A DNA stretch of 64,000 nt from Salinisphaera sp963835375 (GTDB taxonomy: Bacteria; Pseudomonadota; Gammaproteobacteria; Nevskiales; Salinisphaeraceae), in contig CAWIGB010000005.1 in assembly GCA_963835375.1 (NCBI GenBank), forward strand, positions 1 through 64,000, written 5' to 3'. Below, in pieces: positions 10,116 through 22,798 of the stretch (its first letter is position 1; the number at the start of each line of letters is the position of its first letter). The translations under genes were made by a program, and so were the position numbers. The notes below the pieces were generated by a model. It searched no databases. It was not told the origin of the DNA and saw only the letters and a program-made list of their open reading frames with translations.

Positions 10116-10190
10116 GCGCGACTCGTACCCAACATCCAACTGAGTCTGGTTCCGTTTCCGCCGTTTTGCCCACGATCTCCGACCTGTTCC

Positions 10191-11138
10191 ATGTCTATTG
10201 CCGCGATTTTCATGCAGACGCTGAACACCACCCTGCCGGTGTTCGCCCTGGTCTTCGTGGGTATTGCCCTGCGCCGCATCGGCTGGATCGACGATCGTTT
10301 CGTGTCGGCCGCCTCGAAGATCGTGTTCAAGGGCAGTATGCCGGCGCTGATCTTCGTGTCGATCGTGAGTGCGGATCTGGGCAACGCGATCCGGCCCGGC
10401 ATGATCGCCTATTTCGGCCTTGCGACCGTGGCGAGCTTCGTCCTGGTATGGCTATGGGCGATCTGGCGCGTGCCCGAATTGCAACGCGGGGTCTATGTCC
10501 AGGGCGCGTTCCGCGGCAACTGCGGCATCGTGGGCCTGGCGCTGGCACAGAATATGTACGGCGATTTCGGGTTGTCCGCCGGCAGCGTTCTCGTCGGCGA
10601 AGTGATTCTGATCTACAACGTGCTCGCCGTGATCATCCTCACCTGGTATCAGCCCGGCGCAAGCGCGGACTGGCGCTCGATCACCCGCGGGGTGGCCGCC
10701 AACCCGCTCATACTGGCAACGCTGGCGTCGGTGGTCGTTGCGGGCATCGGCATCCCGATCCCGAAATGGGTGATGACCAGCGGCGATTATTTCGCGCAGC
10801 TCACCCTGCCGCTGGCGTTGATCTGTATCGGCGGCGCGCTGTCGGTGCGTGCGCTCTACGACGCTCGCGGCGTGGCTTTCTCGTCGAGCGCGATCAAGAT
10901 GACGATCCTGCCGGGCGTGGCCGTGATGGGGGGGTGGCTGCTGGGTTACCCGCCACGGGAACTCGGGCTGATGTTCCTGTATTTCGCCTGCCCGACGGCG
11001 GCCGCCAGCTTCATCATGGTGGAAGCCATGGGTGGCGATGCCCGCTTGGCGGCCAATATTGTCGCCGTGACCACGCTGGCCGCGAGCGTGACCATGACGG
11101 CCGGCGTGTTCGTGTTGCGCGTCGCCGGCATCATTTAG
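10191..11138 (+). CDS. AEC-family (auxin efflux carrier) transporter
   Basis: A 315-residue inner-membrane carrier with about ten hydrophobic helices in two halves. The N-terminus MSIAAIFMQTLNTTLPVFAL and the RGVYVQGAFRGNCGIVGLAL segment are typical of bacterial AEC proteins, several of which move malonate or malate. The ATG at 10191 fits the family start; longer upstream readings come from repeat sequence. It stands alone on the plus strand between the minus-strand fdhD and DUF1641/fdhA genes, flanked on both sides by related repeats. A role in moving a small organic acid linked to formate metabolism is possible but only inferred from position. Confidence 0.88.
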   Translation: MSIAAIFMQTLNTTLPVFALVFVGIALRRIGWIDDRFVSAASKIVFKGSMPALIFVSIVSADLGNAIRPGMIAYFGLATVASFVLVWLWAIWRVPELQRGVYVQGAFRGNCGIVGLALAQNMYGDFGLSAGSVLVGEVILIYNVLAVIILTWYQPGASADWRSITRGVAANPLILATLASVVVAGIGIPIPKWVMTSGDYFAQLTLPLALICIGGALSVRALYDARGVAFSSSAIKMTILPGVAVMGGWLLGYPPRELGLMFLYFACPTAAASFIMVEAMGGDARLAANIVAVTTLAASVTMTAGVFVLRVAGII

Positions 11139-11447
11139 GGCCTGTTGACCCTTCATGCGAGCGTCTCACGGGCGGTCGCGAATCGTGTCCGGCAAGCCGC
11201 GAGCCGCCACCTTTGGGCGCACGCCCGGTCAAGGCCTGCAGCGCCGCCGGGCGCCCGTGATTAATTTTGACGAGCGTCCCAACCCTTCGCGACAGGCGCC
11301 CTACGATTCAACGACACAAAGGCAATCCAGCGTTGTAGCACGCGGGTCCAGAATGACTGCCCCACGCGTACTACGCCTCGTCCTGCCGCCCATAGTCAAT
11401 TTTCGGGAAGCGCTTGGCGCGGACTCGCATGAAGGAGAACAGGCCCT
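11137..11447. repeat. MITE-like element with about 25-base terminal inverted repeats (copy B)
   Basis: A non-coding element of about 311 bases, directly after (and overlapping by two bases) the stop codon of the AEC gene. The left end reads AGGGCCTGTTGACCCTTCAT and continues GCGAG. The right end, on the opposite strand, reads AGGGCCTGTTCTCCTTCATG and continues CGAG. About 21 of 25 positions match with a one-base gap. The interior shares three blocks with copy A. No open reading frame or transposase is present, and no clear target-site duplication is seen. It fills most of the gene-free stretch 11139-11500. Confidence 0.7.
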
Positions 11448-11500
11448 GGAACGGGCCCGTCAGTCCTGGTCTGTGCGGCCGATCGCGGCGTCAACGAATC

Positions 11501-12028
11501 CTAGTCGTTCGAACCGCCGCTGTTATGCGGGTCCGTATTTTCGGCTTCCTCACGCTGCCGACGCGAGGCGGCCGAGAATGCCTTGGCGCCTTCGATCACC
11601 GGTGCCAGTGTGTGCCAGAGCTCTTCGTCTCGTAGCAGCTTGAAGACCCCCGTCACGCCCGGCGGGTCGTAGGGCGAATCGTGCTTGCCGGATGCGGTTT
11701 CGTCGGCTCGGTCGAGGCCGCTGTGCACGGCATCGAACATATGCTCGAGTTGATCCGGATCGATCTTGCCGAGTTGCTTGGCCAGCACCAGCAGATTACG
11801 CATGCCGGCCCGCCCCTGATCGGTGTTCAGGCCGTCGAGCGCGATCATCGAGACTTCGGGCATCGCGCCCACGAAGTCCTTGAGCCAGCGCATCAGCCCG
11901 GATTCATAGAGCTGGTCGAGCAGGCCGTTGATCTCGCCAATACGGCCCTCGAATTTTTCGAGTTCGTCGACCGTTTCCGGGCGCAGCCGCCGGGCCTGTT
12001 CCGGACGATAGTGAATCTGTTCTGCCAT
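11501..12028 (-). CDS. DUF1641 protein partner of formate dehydrogenase
   Basis: A 175-residue protein that begins MAEQIHYRPEQARRLRPETV and contains GLDRADETASGKHDSPYDPPGVTGVFKLLRDEE, a DUF1641-type block. DUF1641 genes commonly follow fdhA genes of the YjgC/YrhE type, and this one starts 58 bases after fdhA on the same strand. In better-studied relatives the domain is thought to be a small formate dehydrogenase subunit or chaperone; that role is by analogy. The C-terminus is charged (EENTDPHNSGGSND). Confidence 0.85.
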   Translation of the reverse strand: MAEQIHYRPEQARRLRPETVDELEKFEGRIGEINGLLDQLYESGLMRWLKDFVGAMPEVSMIALDGLNTDQGRAGMRNLLVLAKQLGKIDPDQLEHMFDAVHSGLDRADETASGKHDSPYDPPGVTGVFKLLRDEELWHTLAPVIEGAKAFSAASRRQREEAENTDPHNSGGSND

Positions 12029-12086
12029 CGGGAAAATCCTGTCGGGCGACGGCCGCGAAGCGGCCATCGCTTGATACAAAGGCGCG

Positions 12087-15000
12087 CTACAAACCGCTGC
12101 CGGTGGGACGCATCTTGGGCGGGCGCTTGTAGTCGTCGCGTTCCCATTTGCTGGTCGACTTGTACGCCGGTGGTGGGATGACGAGCCTTGTTGCGCTGGT
12201 TGTTGGGTTTGAGCGGCGCCGGGCCGTGGTCCTCGAGCAACTGCATGTTCACCGCCAGCTCCTTGTAGGCCGGCGTGTCGGTGTCCTTGTCGGCTTCGAA
12301 GCTGGTGAGGACGTTGATGGCCTCGATGTTCTTCTTGCCGTGCATGGGCATGTAGAGCTGCTGGCCCTGAACCCGGTCGGTGACCTCCACGGCCACCTTG
12401 ATCGCACCGCGGCGCGACTTGAGCCGCACCATGGCACCGCTTTCCAGCCCGCGTTCTTCGGCCAGCTCCGGCGAGACTTCGACGAAACCATGCGCGAATC
12501 TTGTAGACGATGCCCGGGGTCTCGTCGGTCATGTTGCCTTCGTGGAAATGCTCCAGCAGGCGACCGTTGTTCAGGTGCAGGTCGTACTCGTCGTCGACCT
12601 GGTCGGTCGGCTCGGTCCAGCTGCACCGGATGGAAATTGGCGTGGCCGTCGTCGAAATGGAACTTGAGCTCGGGGTAGAGATCCGGCGCGCCGGTGCCGT
12701 CGGCGCGCCACCGGCCACTGCAAGGAGTTGAAACCATCCAGCAGATCGTAGTGCACGCCGGCGAACAGGGCGCCAGCCCGGCCGCCTCGTGCATGATCTC
12801 GCTCGGGTGGGTATAGCCCCAGTCGTGGCCAAGGTGTTTGGCCAGTTCGGTGAGGATGAGCCAGTCGGGCTTCGAATCGCCGAGCGGGGGAAAGACTTCG
12901 TAGAGTGCGCTGAATCCGGCGCTCGGTGTTGGTGAAGGTGCCTTCCTTCTCCACCGACGGGCTTGCCGGCAGCACGACGTCCGCGAACTCGCAGGTGCGC
13001 GAGAAGAACATGTCCTGCACCACGAAGAATTCGAGCTTCTCGAAGGCACGCCTGCACGTTCAGCGCGTCCGAATCGACGATGCTCATGTCCTCGCCGACC
13101 ACGTACAACGACTTGAGATCGCCGTCGTGGATGTTGTGCACCATCTCGTGGTTGTCCAGGCCCTTGTTCGTCGACAACTCGACGCCCCAGGCTTTCTCGT
13201 AGCTGGGCGCACCTCGTCGTCGGAGACGAACTCGTAGCCGGGAAAGCGATCGGGCATGTTGCCGAAATCGGACGCGCCCTGGACGTTGTTGTGGCCGCGC
13301 ATCGGATAGCCGCCCGAACCGAAACGCCCCATGTTGCCGGTCACCAGCAACAGGTTGCACAAGGCGGTGGCGGTATCCGAACCCATGCGAATGCTGGGTC
13401 ACGCCCATCGCCCAGACGCCGCAGATGGTATCGGCTTCGACGATCATATCGGCCGTCTTCTGCAGCGTCTCGCGGGTGATGCCGCAGCGCTCGATGGCGA
13501 ACTCGAACGTGAATTCCTCCAGCGACGCCTTGAATTCGTCGAAATGATCGACGTGCTCGCGGATGAATTCCTCGGCGTGGTAGCCGTTGTCGATCACGTA
13601 TTTCGAGATCGCGTTCATCCAGATCATGTCGGTGGCCGGCGCGGGCTTGAGATGCAGATCGGCGCGCTGGGCCAGCTCGTTCTTGCGCAGGTCGGCGACG
13701 ATATGCTTCTGCCCGTGCAGCTTGGCCGCCCGCTTGAAGCGGGTCGCGATCACGGGATGGCTTTCGGCCGTGTTCGCGCCGACGATCAACAACAGCTCGG
13801 CGGCTTCCAGATCGGCGATCGAGCCAGTATCGGCGCCATAGCCCACAGTACGCCACAGCCCCTCGGTGGCAGGCGCCTGACAATAGCGCGAGCAGTTGTC
13901 GATGTTGTTCGTGCCCATCACGCCGCGCGCGAGCTTCTGCATCAGATAGCCTTCCTCGTTGGTGCACTTCGAGGAAGCGATGTAGGCCAGCGCATCCGGA
14001 CCGTGGGCGTCCCGGATCTCGTTGAACCGACGCGCGATGAGCGCGTATGCCTCGTCCCATTCCGCCTCGCGGAACGCGCCGTTCTCGCGAATCAGCGGCT
14101 TGGTCAGACGATGTTCGCTGTTGATATGGCCCCAGCCGAACTTGCCCTTGATGCAGGTCGAAATCGGTTGGCCGGCGCTTCATGCACCGGCTGAACCTTG
14201 AGCAGTTCCCGCTCGCGCGTCCACATCTCGAACGAACAGCCCACGCCGCAGTAGGTGCAGACTGTCTTGGTCCGTTTGAGCTCGGTCTCGCGCATGGCCG
14301 CGTCGATCTCCGATACGCCGAAGATCGGACCGAAACCGGTGGTGTGTTCAGCGGCTTTGACCAGGTCGATCGCGGCGCGGCCCAGCTTGCGATAACCGTC
14401 GCGATTCTGCGGCGAGAGCGCCGTCATCGGCCCGACCTTGCCGATCGCGGTTTTTTCCATCAGCGCGTTACAGGGGCAGACGGTGACGCAGTGACCGCAG
14501 GAAACGCAGGACGAATCCTCGATCGCGACGTCTTCGTCCCAGATCACCCGGGGGCGTTCGCGCGACCAGTCGATCGATAGCGTCTCGTTGACCTGGAGAT
14601 TCTGACAGGCTTCGACGCAGCGCCCGCAAAGAATGCACTGGTCGGGATCGTAGATATAGAAGGGGTTGGAGTAGTCCTTCTCGTAAGGCTTGCCGCGATA
14701 TTCGTAGTACTGCCCGGGTACGTGCATATCGCGCACGGTGTTATGCACCGCACAATCGCCATTATTGTTGTCGCAGACCGAACAATACAGATCGTGATTC
14801 GCGGTCACGCGGTGAATGGCTTCCATGCGGGCCGATTCGGCCTCCTGGACGTTCAACCCGATTTCCATGCCGGGCTTGACCGTCACCGCGCAACCACGAA
14901 CCAGATTGCCGTCGACCTCGACGAAACAGGTATCGCAGGTCTGTATGGAGCCCAGGTCGGGGTGGTAGCACAGATGCGGCAAGTACAGACCCGCCGCATC

Positions 15001-15162
15001 GAGGGCCTCCGGCAACGGCTGTCCGGTACGTACGGTAACCGACTGGCCGTCGACCGTGATGTCGAAAAATTCAGCTTCCTGATCCACGAAGGCGCTCCTG
15101 TTCATCGTCGACGACGACTCTTCCGAAACAAACGCGCGGCCGGCTTCGGCGGGACGCGTCAT
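12087..15162 (-). CDS. fdhA: Formate dehydrogenase catalytic subunit, FdhF/YjgC type (about ten frame breaks)
   Basis: A soluble molybdopterin enzyme oxidising formate to CO2. In order there are an N-terminal 2Fe-2S domain (HLCYHPDLGSIQTCDTCFVEV), a Cys-rich HNTVRDMH region, two 4Fe-4S clusters (CILCGRCVEAC and CVSCGHCVTVCPC), the MopB 4Fe-4S site CTYCGVGC, and the catalytic block NNIDNCSRYCQAPATEGL. The residue at the usual selenocysteine position is Cys. Later blocks include NMGRFGSGGYPMRGHNNVQG, FFSRTCEFADVVLPA and LYMPMHGKKNIEAINVLTS. Breaks lie near 14165, 13395, 13205, 13045, 12915, 12775, 12705, 12625, 12500 and 12170. The start at 15162 has a GGAAG site; 15105 is the alternative. All domains remain, so errors are likelier than decay. 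Confidence 0.85.
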
Positions 15163-15638
15163 CGTAGGGGCTTCCGCCAGCTCGGGTCATGCCCGCAGGC
15201 GCCGGAACAACAACACGGCGCTCAGGCCGCGAGACGTCGCCCGCCAAGCGGTGTCGGATACGGGTCGTCGACGATATTGGATTGTGTTGCCTTGAGTATC
15301 CCCACGTTTCGACGCCGGAATCAATCGGTATTCCCGCGGTGGCGCCGGCACCGGGGCGCGCTGCGAGGTGGCGCCGCAATCCGCGGGTAAGCCCGTGCCG
15401 CTGTGCCGGCGATCGCCGGCCACGCGCCCGGGCATCGCGCTGGAAACGTGGCGGGGCAAAGCCTGCACGGCTATCGCACCGACGGCATACGCATGGTCAA
15501 CCGGGGGTATCCAGGCCCGCCACCGCGCCGATCGCCGGGATCGCAGGACGTCGATCCCCCATTAAAAATACCGACGCTGCAGCGGCGGTCGTCCGGGCTG
15601 CTCGACGTATTGCGCGCGATGTTCTCGCGCGTTGAGCG
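15163..15638. other. Intergenic region between moeA and fdhA, nothing assigned
   Basis: About 476 bases between the end of moeA and the start of fdhA, both on the minus strand. Short readings in several frames show no recognisable protein. I saw no RNA gene and no clear sigma-70 or sigma-54 promoter. It is the likely place for an fdhA promoter, but the sequence does not show one convincingly. Confidence 0.4.
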
Positions 15639-16910
15639 TCAGCGATCGACCGGCGCCCAGATCGTCTGGGCGAACGGCTCCACCGTGACCGGCGTACCGG
15701 CCGGCACGTCGCCGCATTCGGCCGGCAACACGATGAAGGCATCGGCCCGACTCATGGAGCGCATCACCCCGGACCCCTGATGATCGATCGCGATCACGGC
15801 GGGAGACTCACGCGAGAAATCGAGCCGTGCACGCAGGAAATGCTCGCGTCCGGGCCGCTTGGCAAGATCGGTCGCCGTCGGGAGACTGAAACGAACGGGC
15901 ACGGCCGGCGTCGCTCCGGCGAGCCGCACCAGCGCCGGCCGCACCAGTTGAATGAACGTCACCGCGGTCGACACGGGGTTGCCGGGCAGGCCAAAGAATC
16001 GGGCGCGTCCGACAGTGCCGAAAGCGAGCGGCTTGCCCGGTTTGATGGCCACGCGCCAGAAATCGATGACGCCCTTGTCGCGCAGCACGTCGACCACGAA
16101 ATCGGCCGAGCCCACCGATACGCCCCCGCTTGTGATCAGCGCATCGCAATCCGCGGCGCGGTCGAACGCTGCTGCCAGGGCATCGGGCGAGTCGCCCACG
16201 GCCCCGAGGTTGACGCCTTCCATGCCAAGGATTTGCAGCTGCGCAGCCAAGCCGTAGCGGTTGCTGTCGTAGATCGCGCCGTTCTCGAGCGGACCGTCGA
16301 TCGGCCTCAGTTCGTCGCCGGTCGAGAAGAACGCCACTCGCGGGCGACGAACCACGGTCACCTTCGCCGCACCGACTGATGCCAGCACGGCGATATCGGC
16401 CGGGCGGAGATAACTACCCGCCGGAAGCACGGTATCGCCGCGCGCGAGGTCTTCCCCGGCGGGCCGGATGTTCGCGCCGGCAGCAGCGGGCGTATCGACC
16501 GTGACAGCGTCGGCCTCGGTCGTCACGTTCTCCTGCATGACGACCGTGTCGACGCCCTCGGGGACCACGGCCCCGGTCATGATGCGCACACACGCCCCGG
16601 CACCGACCTGCCCGTCAAACGGATGCCCGGCCAGGCTCTGGCCAGCCACGGTCAATCTTGTGCCCGGGCCGGTCACATTGGCCGCGGCATAGCCGTACCC
16701 ATCCATCGACGAATTGGCAGCGCTCGGCACGTCCACCTTGGCGAACACCGGCTCGGCCAGCACACGGTGCACTGCATCCGGCAACCGGACTTCTTCGCTC
16801 TCGCGAATGGGTTCGATCGCTTCCACGATACGGCGACGGGCCTCGGCCAGCGGCATCGGGGCATCATGCTCGGCCGGCCGAAAGGCCGATTGACGGGGCG
16901 TCGGCGACAT
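15639..16910 (-). CDS. moeA: Molybdopterin molybdenumtransferase
   Basis: Inserts molybdate into adenylylated molybdopterin, the last step before nucleotide attachment or enzyme loading. The 423-residue length is normal. Domains run from an N-terminal segment with VDVPSAANSSMDGYGYA, through the MoCF-binding core TSGGVSVGSADFVVDVL, to the LPGNPVSTAVTF motif and a C-terminal beta-barrel domain. The start is the ATG at 16910. It lies between mobA and fdhA on the same strand, so cofactor supply and the main cofactor user are grouped. Confidence 0.95.
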   Translation of the reverse strand: MSPTPRQSAFRPAEHDAPMPLAEARRRIVEAIEPIRESEEVRLPDAVHRVLAEPVFAKVDVPSAANSSMDGYGYAAANVTGPGTRLTVAGQSLAGHPFDGQVGAGACVRIMTGAVVPEGVDTVVMQENVTTEADAVTVDTPAAAGANIRPAGEDLARGDTVLPAGSYLRPADIAVLASVGAAKVTVVRRPRVAFFSTGDELRPIDGPLENGAIYDSNRYGLAAQLQILGMEGVNLGAVGDSPDALAAAFDRAADCDALITSGGVSVGSADFVVDVLRDKGVIDFWRVAIKPGKPLAFGTVGRARFFGLPGNPVSTAVTFIQLVRPALVRLAGATPAVPVRFSLPTATDLAKRPGREHFLRARLDFSRESPAVIAIDHQGSGVMRSMSRADAFIVLPAECGDVPAGTPVTVEPFAQTIWAPVDR

Positions 16911-16964
16911 AAGATTCTCTTTGGCGATCGGCAGGACGATCGGTTGGGGCGGGACGGCCGGCGG

Positions 16965-17552
16965 TTAGATCCGGTCGGTCAGCGACTCGGCATCCTCGTC
17001 GCTGTTGATGTTGGCGAAAGCGTCGGCGTCGGCCCAGTCGACTACAACGCGGTCGGTATTCTGCTGCCATTCGGTGACCCGGCGCACGCCCGAAAACAAC
17101 GCCGCCTGCAAATCATCCAACAAAGAGCGGCGCATCAATGCATGCAAGGGGTGCAATTCATCCGGCGTACGCGCGACCGCGATATCGGTTTCCGGGCGCA
17201 TCGCGGCCGCCAGACGCTCGGCGAGATCCAGAGGCAGCAGAGGCGTGTCGACGGGCACAATCAGAACGTACGGCGTGGCCGCCGCCTTCAGCACCGTGGC
17301 GATGCCGGCAAGCGGGCCGCGGTGATCGTCGGTGTCGTCGCCGTGTACGGTATAGCCGAGGCTTCGATAGCGCGGTATGGAACGATTCGCACTGATCACG
17401 ATGCGGCCGACCTGGGGCTTTACCCGATCAAGCGTATGCTCGATCAAGGGCCGCTCGCCCACGGCGTACCAGCCCTTGTCGACGCCGCCAAGGCGCCGGC
17501 CTTCTCCGCCCGCGAGGATGCCCGCCGTAATCTGTTCGGGAGAAATTTTCAT
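16965..17552 (-). CDS. mobA: Molybdenum cofactor guanylyltransferase
   Basis: Attaches GMP to molybdopterin to make the bis-MGD cofactor needed by formate dehydrogenases of the DMSO-reductase family. The N-terminal nucleotide-binding motif AGGEGRRLGGVDKGW lies near residue 12, followed by RSIPRYRSLGY and the VPVDTPLLPLDL segment. I use MKISPEQITAG at 17552 as the start (195 residues); an upstream extension is unconvincing. It sits 54 bases before moeA in the same direction. The next gene upstream is divergent. Confidence 0.93.
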   Translation of the reverse strand: MKISPEQITAGILAGGEGRRLGGVDKGWYAVGERPLIEHTLDRVKPQVGRIVISANRSIPRYRSLGYTVHGDDTDDHRGPLAGIATVLKAAATPYVLIVPVDTPLLPLDLAERLAAAMRPETDIAVARTPDELHPLHALMRRSLLDDLQAALFSGVRRVTEWQQNTDRVVVDWADADAFANINSDEDAESLTDRI

Positions 17553-17686
17553 CGCCTTATTCTGTCCGGCCCGGCGTGGTTCGGGCAATCCTTTGTCACC
17601 GTTTCGGAACATTTGTTAGCCGGAGCAGTCCGGCCCACATGCTAGTTTCACTGCTCGTCGGCCATTTCAGCGAGGCCCGAGGCACT

Positions 17687-18367
17687 ATGCGACGGTTTGT
17701 AATCGGCCTGTTGGCTTCAAGTCTGCTTACATTGGTTACCGGCGCCCAGGCAAGCGGCCTCGGCGCACGGATGGAGCGCGCCGTGGCGGCGCCGTCCGCA
17801 GTGAGCGCGTCAAGAACGCGCCGTATTTCCGGCGAACGTACCGCAAGCGTGGTCAGGAATATGCTGGTCGACGGCGCGGCCCTCGCGGTGATGGAACTGG
17901 GTACGCCCGGCGGCTTCGATCGACATACCGGCAGCTCCCATAGGGCGGCATCGGATGAAGATCGAGCCGGCATGACGCCCGCTCGTATCAGACTCGCGGC
18001 AGAGAACACGGCCAGTCAGGCCGGCCCGGTTCTGAGGGAGGCGATCAACGCGCTCCATGTTCGGCATCCGCGCTCCCTGCTCGACGGCGGATCGATGACG
18101 GCAACGGAATTTCTCCGCGACAACGCAGGCGAGCGTCTGCGGGCCGCGCTACGTCCCATCGTCGCCGGTGCCCTAGCCGACAGCGTATCGGATCACGCGC
18201 TAAGCGCCAGCGGCACGAGAGCCGATCCGGATTCGCGGTTGGCGCATCACATCGCGTACGCCGCGGTGGATGCCCTGCTCGACGTGATGGGACGGCACGA
18301 AGCCGTTGTGCGCCAGCTGCGCTCGGGTAGCCCTTTGATGGCGGGCGTTACGGGGCGTGCGATCTAA
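17687..18367 (+). CDS. DUF4197 domain exported protein
   Basis: A 226-residue protein with a Sec signal peptide (MRRFVIGLLASSLLTLVTGAQAS). The mature part matches the DUF4197 layout: MLVDGAALAVMELGTPGGF near residue 60, LREAINALHVRHPRSLLDGG near residue 125 and ATEFLRDNAGERLRAALRPIV near residue 150. The middle is more divergent than usual and lacks the common RIPLP segment. The start at 17687 is preceded by a weak GAGGC site. Its last bases overlap the convergent HNH gene by four. Function is unknown for the family. Confidence 0.7.
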   Translation: MRRFVIGLLASSLLTLVTGAQASGLGARMERAVAAPSAVSASRTRRISGERTASVVRNMLVDGAALAVMELGTPGGFDRHTGSSHRAASDEDRAGMTPARIRLAAENTASQAGPVLREAINALHVRHPRSLLDGGSMTATEFLRDNAGERLRAALRPIVAGALADSVSDHALSASGTRADPDSRLAHHIAYAAVDALLDVMGRHEAVVRQLRSGSPLMAGVTGRAI

Positions 18368-18933
18368 CTCGCCATGCGTACCCGTCGGGGCGCCAGGCGC
18401 TCGAGAAAAGCTTGTTGATCCGCGAGTATGCGGCGGTTGGCGAGAATAAGCCATTCCGCCAGGTTCGGTTCGTAGGGCAGCGCCAGCAGTTTCATCCCGG
18501 CCTGCTCCGGCGTCCGATCGTCCTTGTAGCGGTTACAGGGTTCGCAGGTCGATACCACGTTGCGCCATGCGTGCTCGCCCCCCTTAGATCTCGGCACCAC
18601 GTGTTCGATCTGCATCTGCGAGAAGCTCAACTGGTCGCCGCAGTACATGCATAGACCGCCGTCGCGATGGAACAACTCGCGTCGGGTGAGGGTCGGTACC
18701 AGATTACGTGCGAACCGATGCGAGCGATCGCGTACCGCAATGATGGAGTCGATTGCGATCACGCTTCGTGCGCCTGTTTCACGAGACCTCCCGCCTCGCA
18801 GCACGATTTTCTCGCTACCTGCCTCCCACGCGATCTTGTCCGTGAAATAGAGGCTCACGGCTTCGCGCCAATCCACCCATTCCACGGGTAGACCGCCGGC
18901 ATCGAGTTTGAGAATGCGAGGTATGACCAACAC
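18364..18933 (-). CDS. HNH endonuclease family protein
   Basis: A 189-residue protein with a complete HNH nuclease fold near residues 110-160: CMYCGD, then MQIEHVVPRSKGGEHAWRN with the catalytic His, then CEPCNRYKDD. The two CxxC pairs would bind the structural zinc. The GTG at 18933 (VLVIPRILKLDAGG) is chosen because a strong AAGGAGG site lies nine bases upstream; an earlier GTG at 18990 lacks one. Chromosomal proteins of this type are widespread in gammaproteobacteria, outside restriction loci, and their biological role is unsettled. No methylase is nearby. Confidence 0.87.
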   Translation of the reverse strand: MLVIPRILKLDAGGLPVEWVDWREAVSLYFTDKIAWEAGSEKIVLRGGRSRETGARSVIAIDSIIAVRDRSHRFARNLVPTLTRRELFHRDGGLCMYCGDQLSFSQMQIEHVVPRSKGGEHAWRNVVSTCEPCNRYKDDRTPEQAGMKLLALPYEPNLAEWLILANRRILADQQAFLERLAPRRVRMAS

Positions 18934-19514
18934 GAAGCACGACCTCCTTGACGAACCGCCGGATTCAGAGAGCGATTTCTTTGTCAACACTTCAATCTTG
19001 TACCGGAAACCTCATGACTGACGCAATCGTGCCGCGGTCACGATAGCCTGAAACAAAGATGACGGGCCGCTTCGGCCCTGCCCGAACCTCCGCGGGCGCG
19101 GGCATTGTAGAGAATCGCGTGGCACCGCTGCGCCAGCGGCAACGCGAGGCAAGCGGCGGTGCAGATGGACGGACAAAAGCCGTCGCGTCAAAAGCCAGCA
19201 ACAATCCCGTGCAGGCACTCTCGCGCTACGCGGTCGTGACCTGTGGTACTGAGACCGCCGAATTACATGGTTGATGCATTCCGGGCGTGACCTCACAGAG
19301 CCGGGGCGAGCAGGCGATGCGGAAGTTGATCTCGATTGTCGGGCTTGGAGTGACGCATGGCCGCGCTGATGAGGATGCGCGCCTGCCGCCCGTACAGGAA
19401 TCCAGCATAGCCACCTGTAGAAAAGCCTGTTCGCCGAAGTTTTCGGCAGTCCCGGGTTGTTTTTTTGGCGGTTGCGGCGAGGCACTCCTGTGGCATTGCG
19501 CTGCGATAGGGACA
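18934..19514. other. Intergenic region downstream of the rrn operon, nothing assigned
   Basis: About 580 bases between the HNH gene and the rrn terminator. Readings in all frames are short and unlike known proteins. A TTGACA sits about 50 bases upstream of the HNH start (18980-18985 on the minus strand), but no good -10 follows it. No tRNA or repeat is visible. Confidence 0.4.
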
Positions 19515-19554
19515 TAAAAAAAAAGCCCCGACGCGGATGCGACGGGGCTTTTTC
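19515..19554 (-). terminator. Rho-independent terminator of the rrn operon
   Basis: On the minus strand, immediately after 5S, a GC-rich stem (GCCCCG pairing with CGGGGC, extended by flanking A/T pairs) is followed by a run of nine T residues. The stem arms are at about 19520-19530 and 19543-19553. It ends transcription of the rRNA operon. Confidence 0.9.
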
Positions 19555-19561
19555 GTTTGGA

Positions 19562-19679
19562 GCCTGGCGGTGACCTACTCTCACATGGGGAGACCCCACA
19601 CTACCATCGGCGCTGAGCGGTTTCACTTCCGAGTTCGGAATGGGTTCGGGTGGTTCCCACTCGCTATAGCCGCCAGGCA
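19562..19679 (-). rRNA. rrf: 5S ribosomal RNA
   Basis: The last gene of the rrn operon, about 118 nt. On the minus strand it opens with TGCCTGGCGGCTATAGCGAG and closes with a complementary GCCAGGCT, forming helix I. The internal CCGAACTCGGAAGTGAAAC segment is typical. The spacer from 23S is about 75 bases. Confidence 0.96.
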
Positions 19680-19754
19680 AACTGGAACAATCGGTTTTGT
19701 AATCGAACACTGAGTTGTCATGCGCTGCGCTGTTACAAAAGCGCTTGAGCGTTA

Positions 19755-22657
<2,903 letters not shown>

Positions 22658-22737
22658 TCAAGCGCTCTCGCACTCAAAGTCTATGAGCAACTCATATATT
22701 CTTCGCTAAAAGAATACAGTGTTCGATTACAATCCGA

Positions 22738-22751
22738 TTGTTAAAGAGCGG
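22738..22751 (-). promoter_or_regulatory. boxA antitermination site in the 16S-23S spacer
   Basis: On the minus strand the sequence CCGCTCTTTAACAA, just upstream of 23S and after tRNA-Ala, matches the rRNA boxA consensus that recruits NusB/NusE. It is the second boxA in the operon; the other precedes 16S. Confidence 0.8.
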
Positions 22752-22798
22752 TGATCGAAATCACAACAAACAATCCACTTGTTTGTTCTGATCTCGAA

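Noticed and set aside
11501..13942. A long frame joining part of fdhA to the DUF1641 protein.
   Set aside because: It passes through shifted, non-homologous sequence. The true fdhA stop at 12087-12089 is seen in another frame, and DUF1641 has its own start at 12028.
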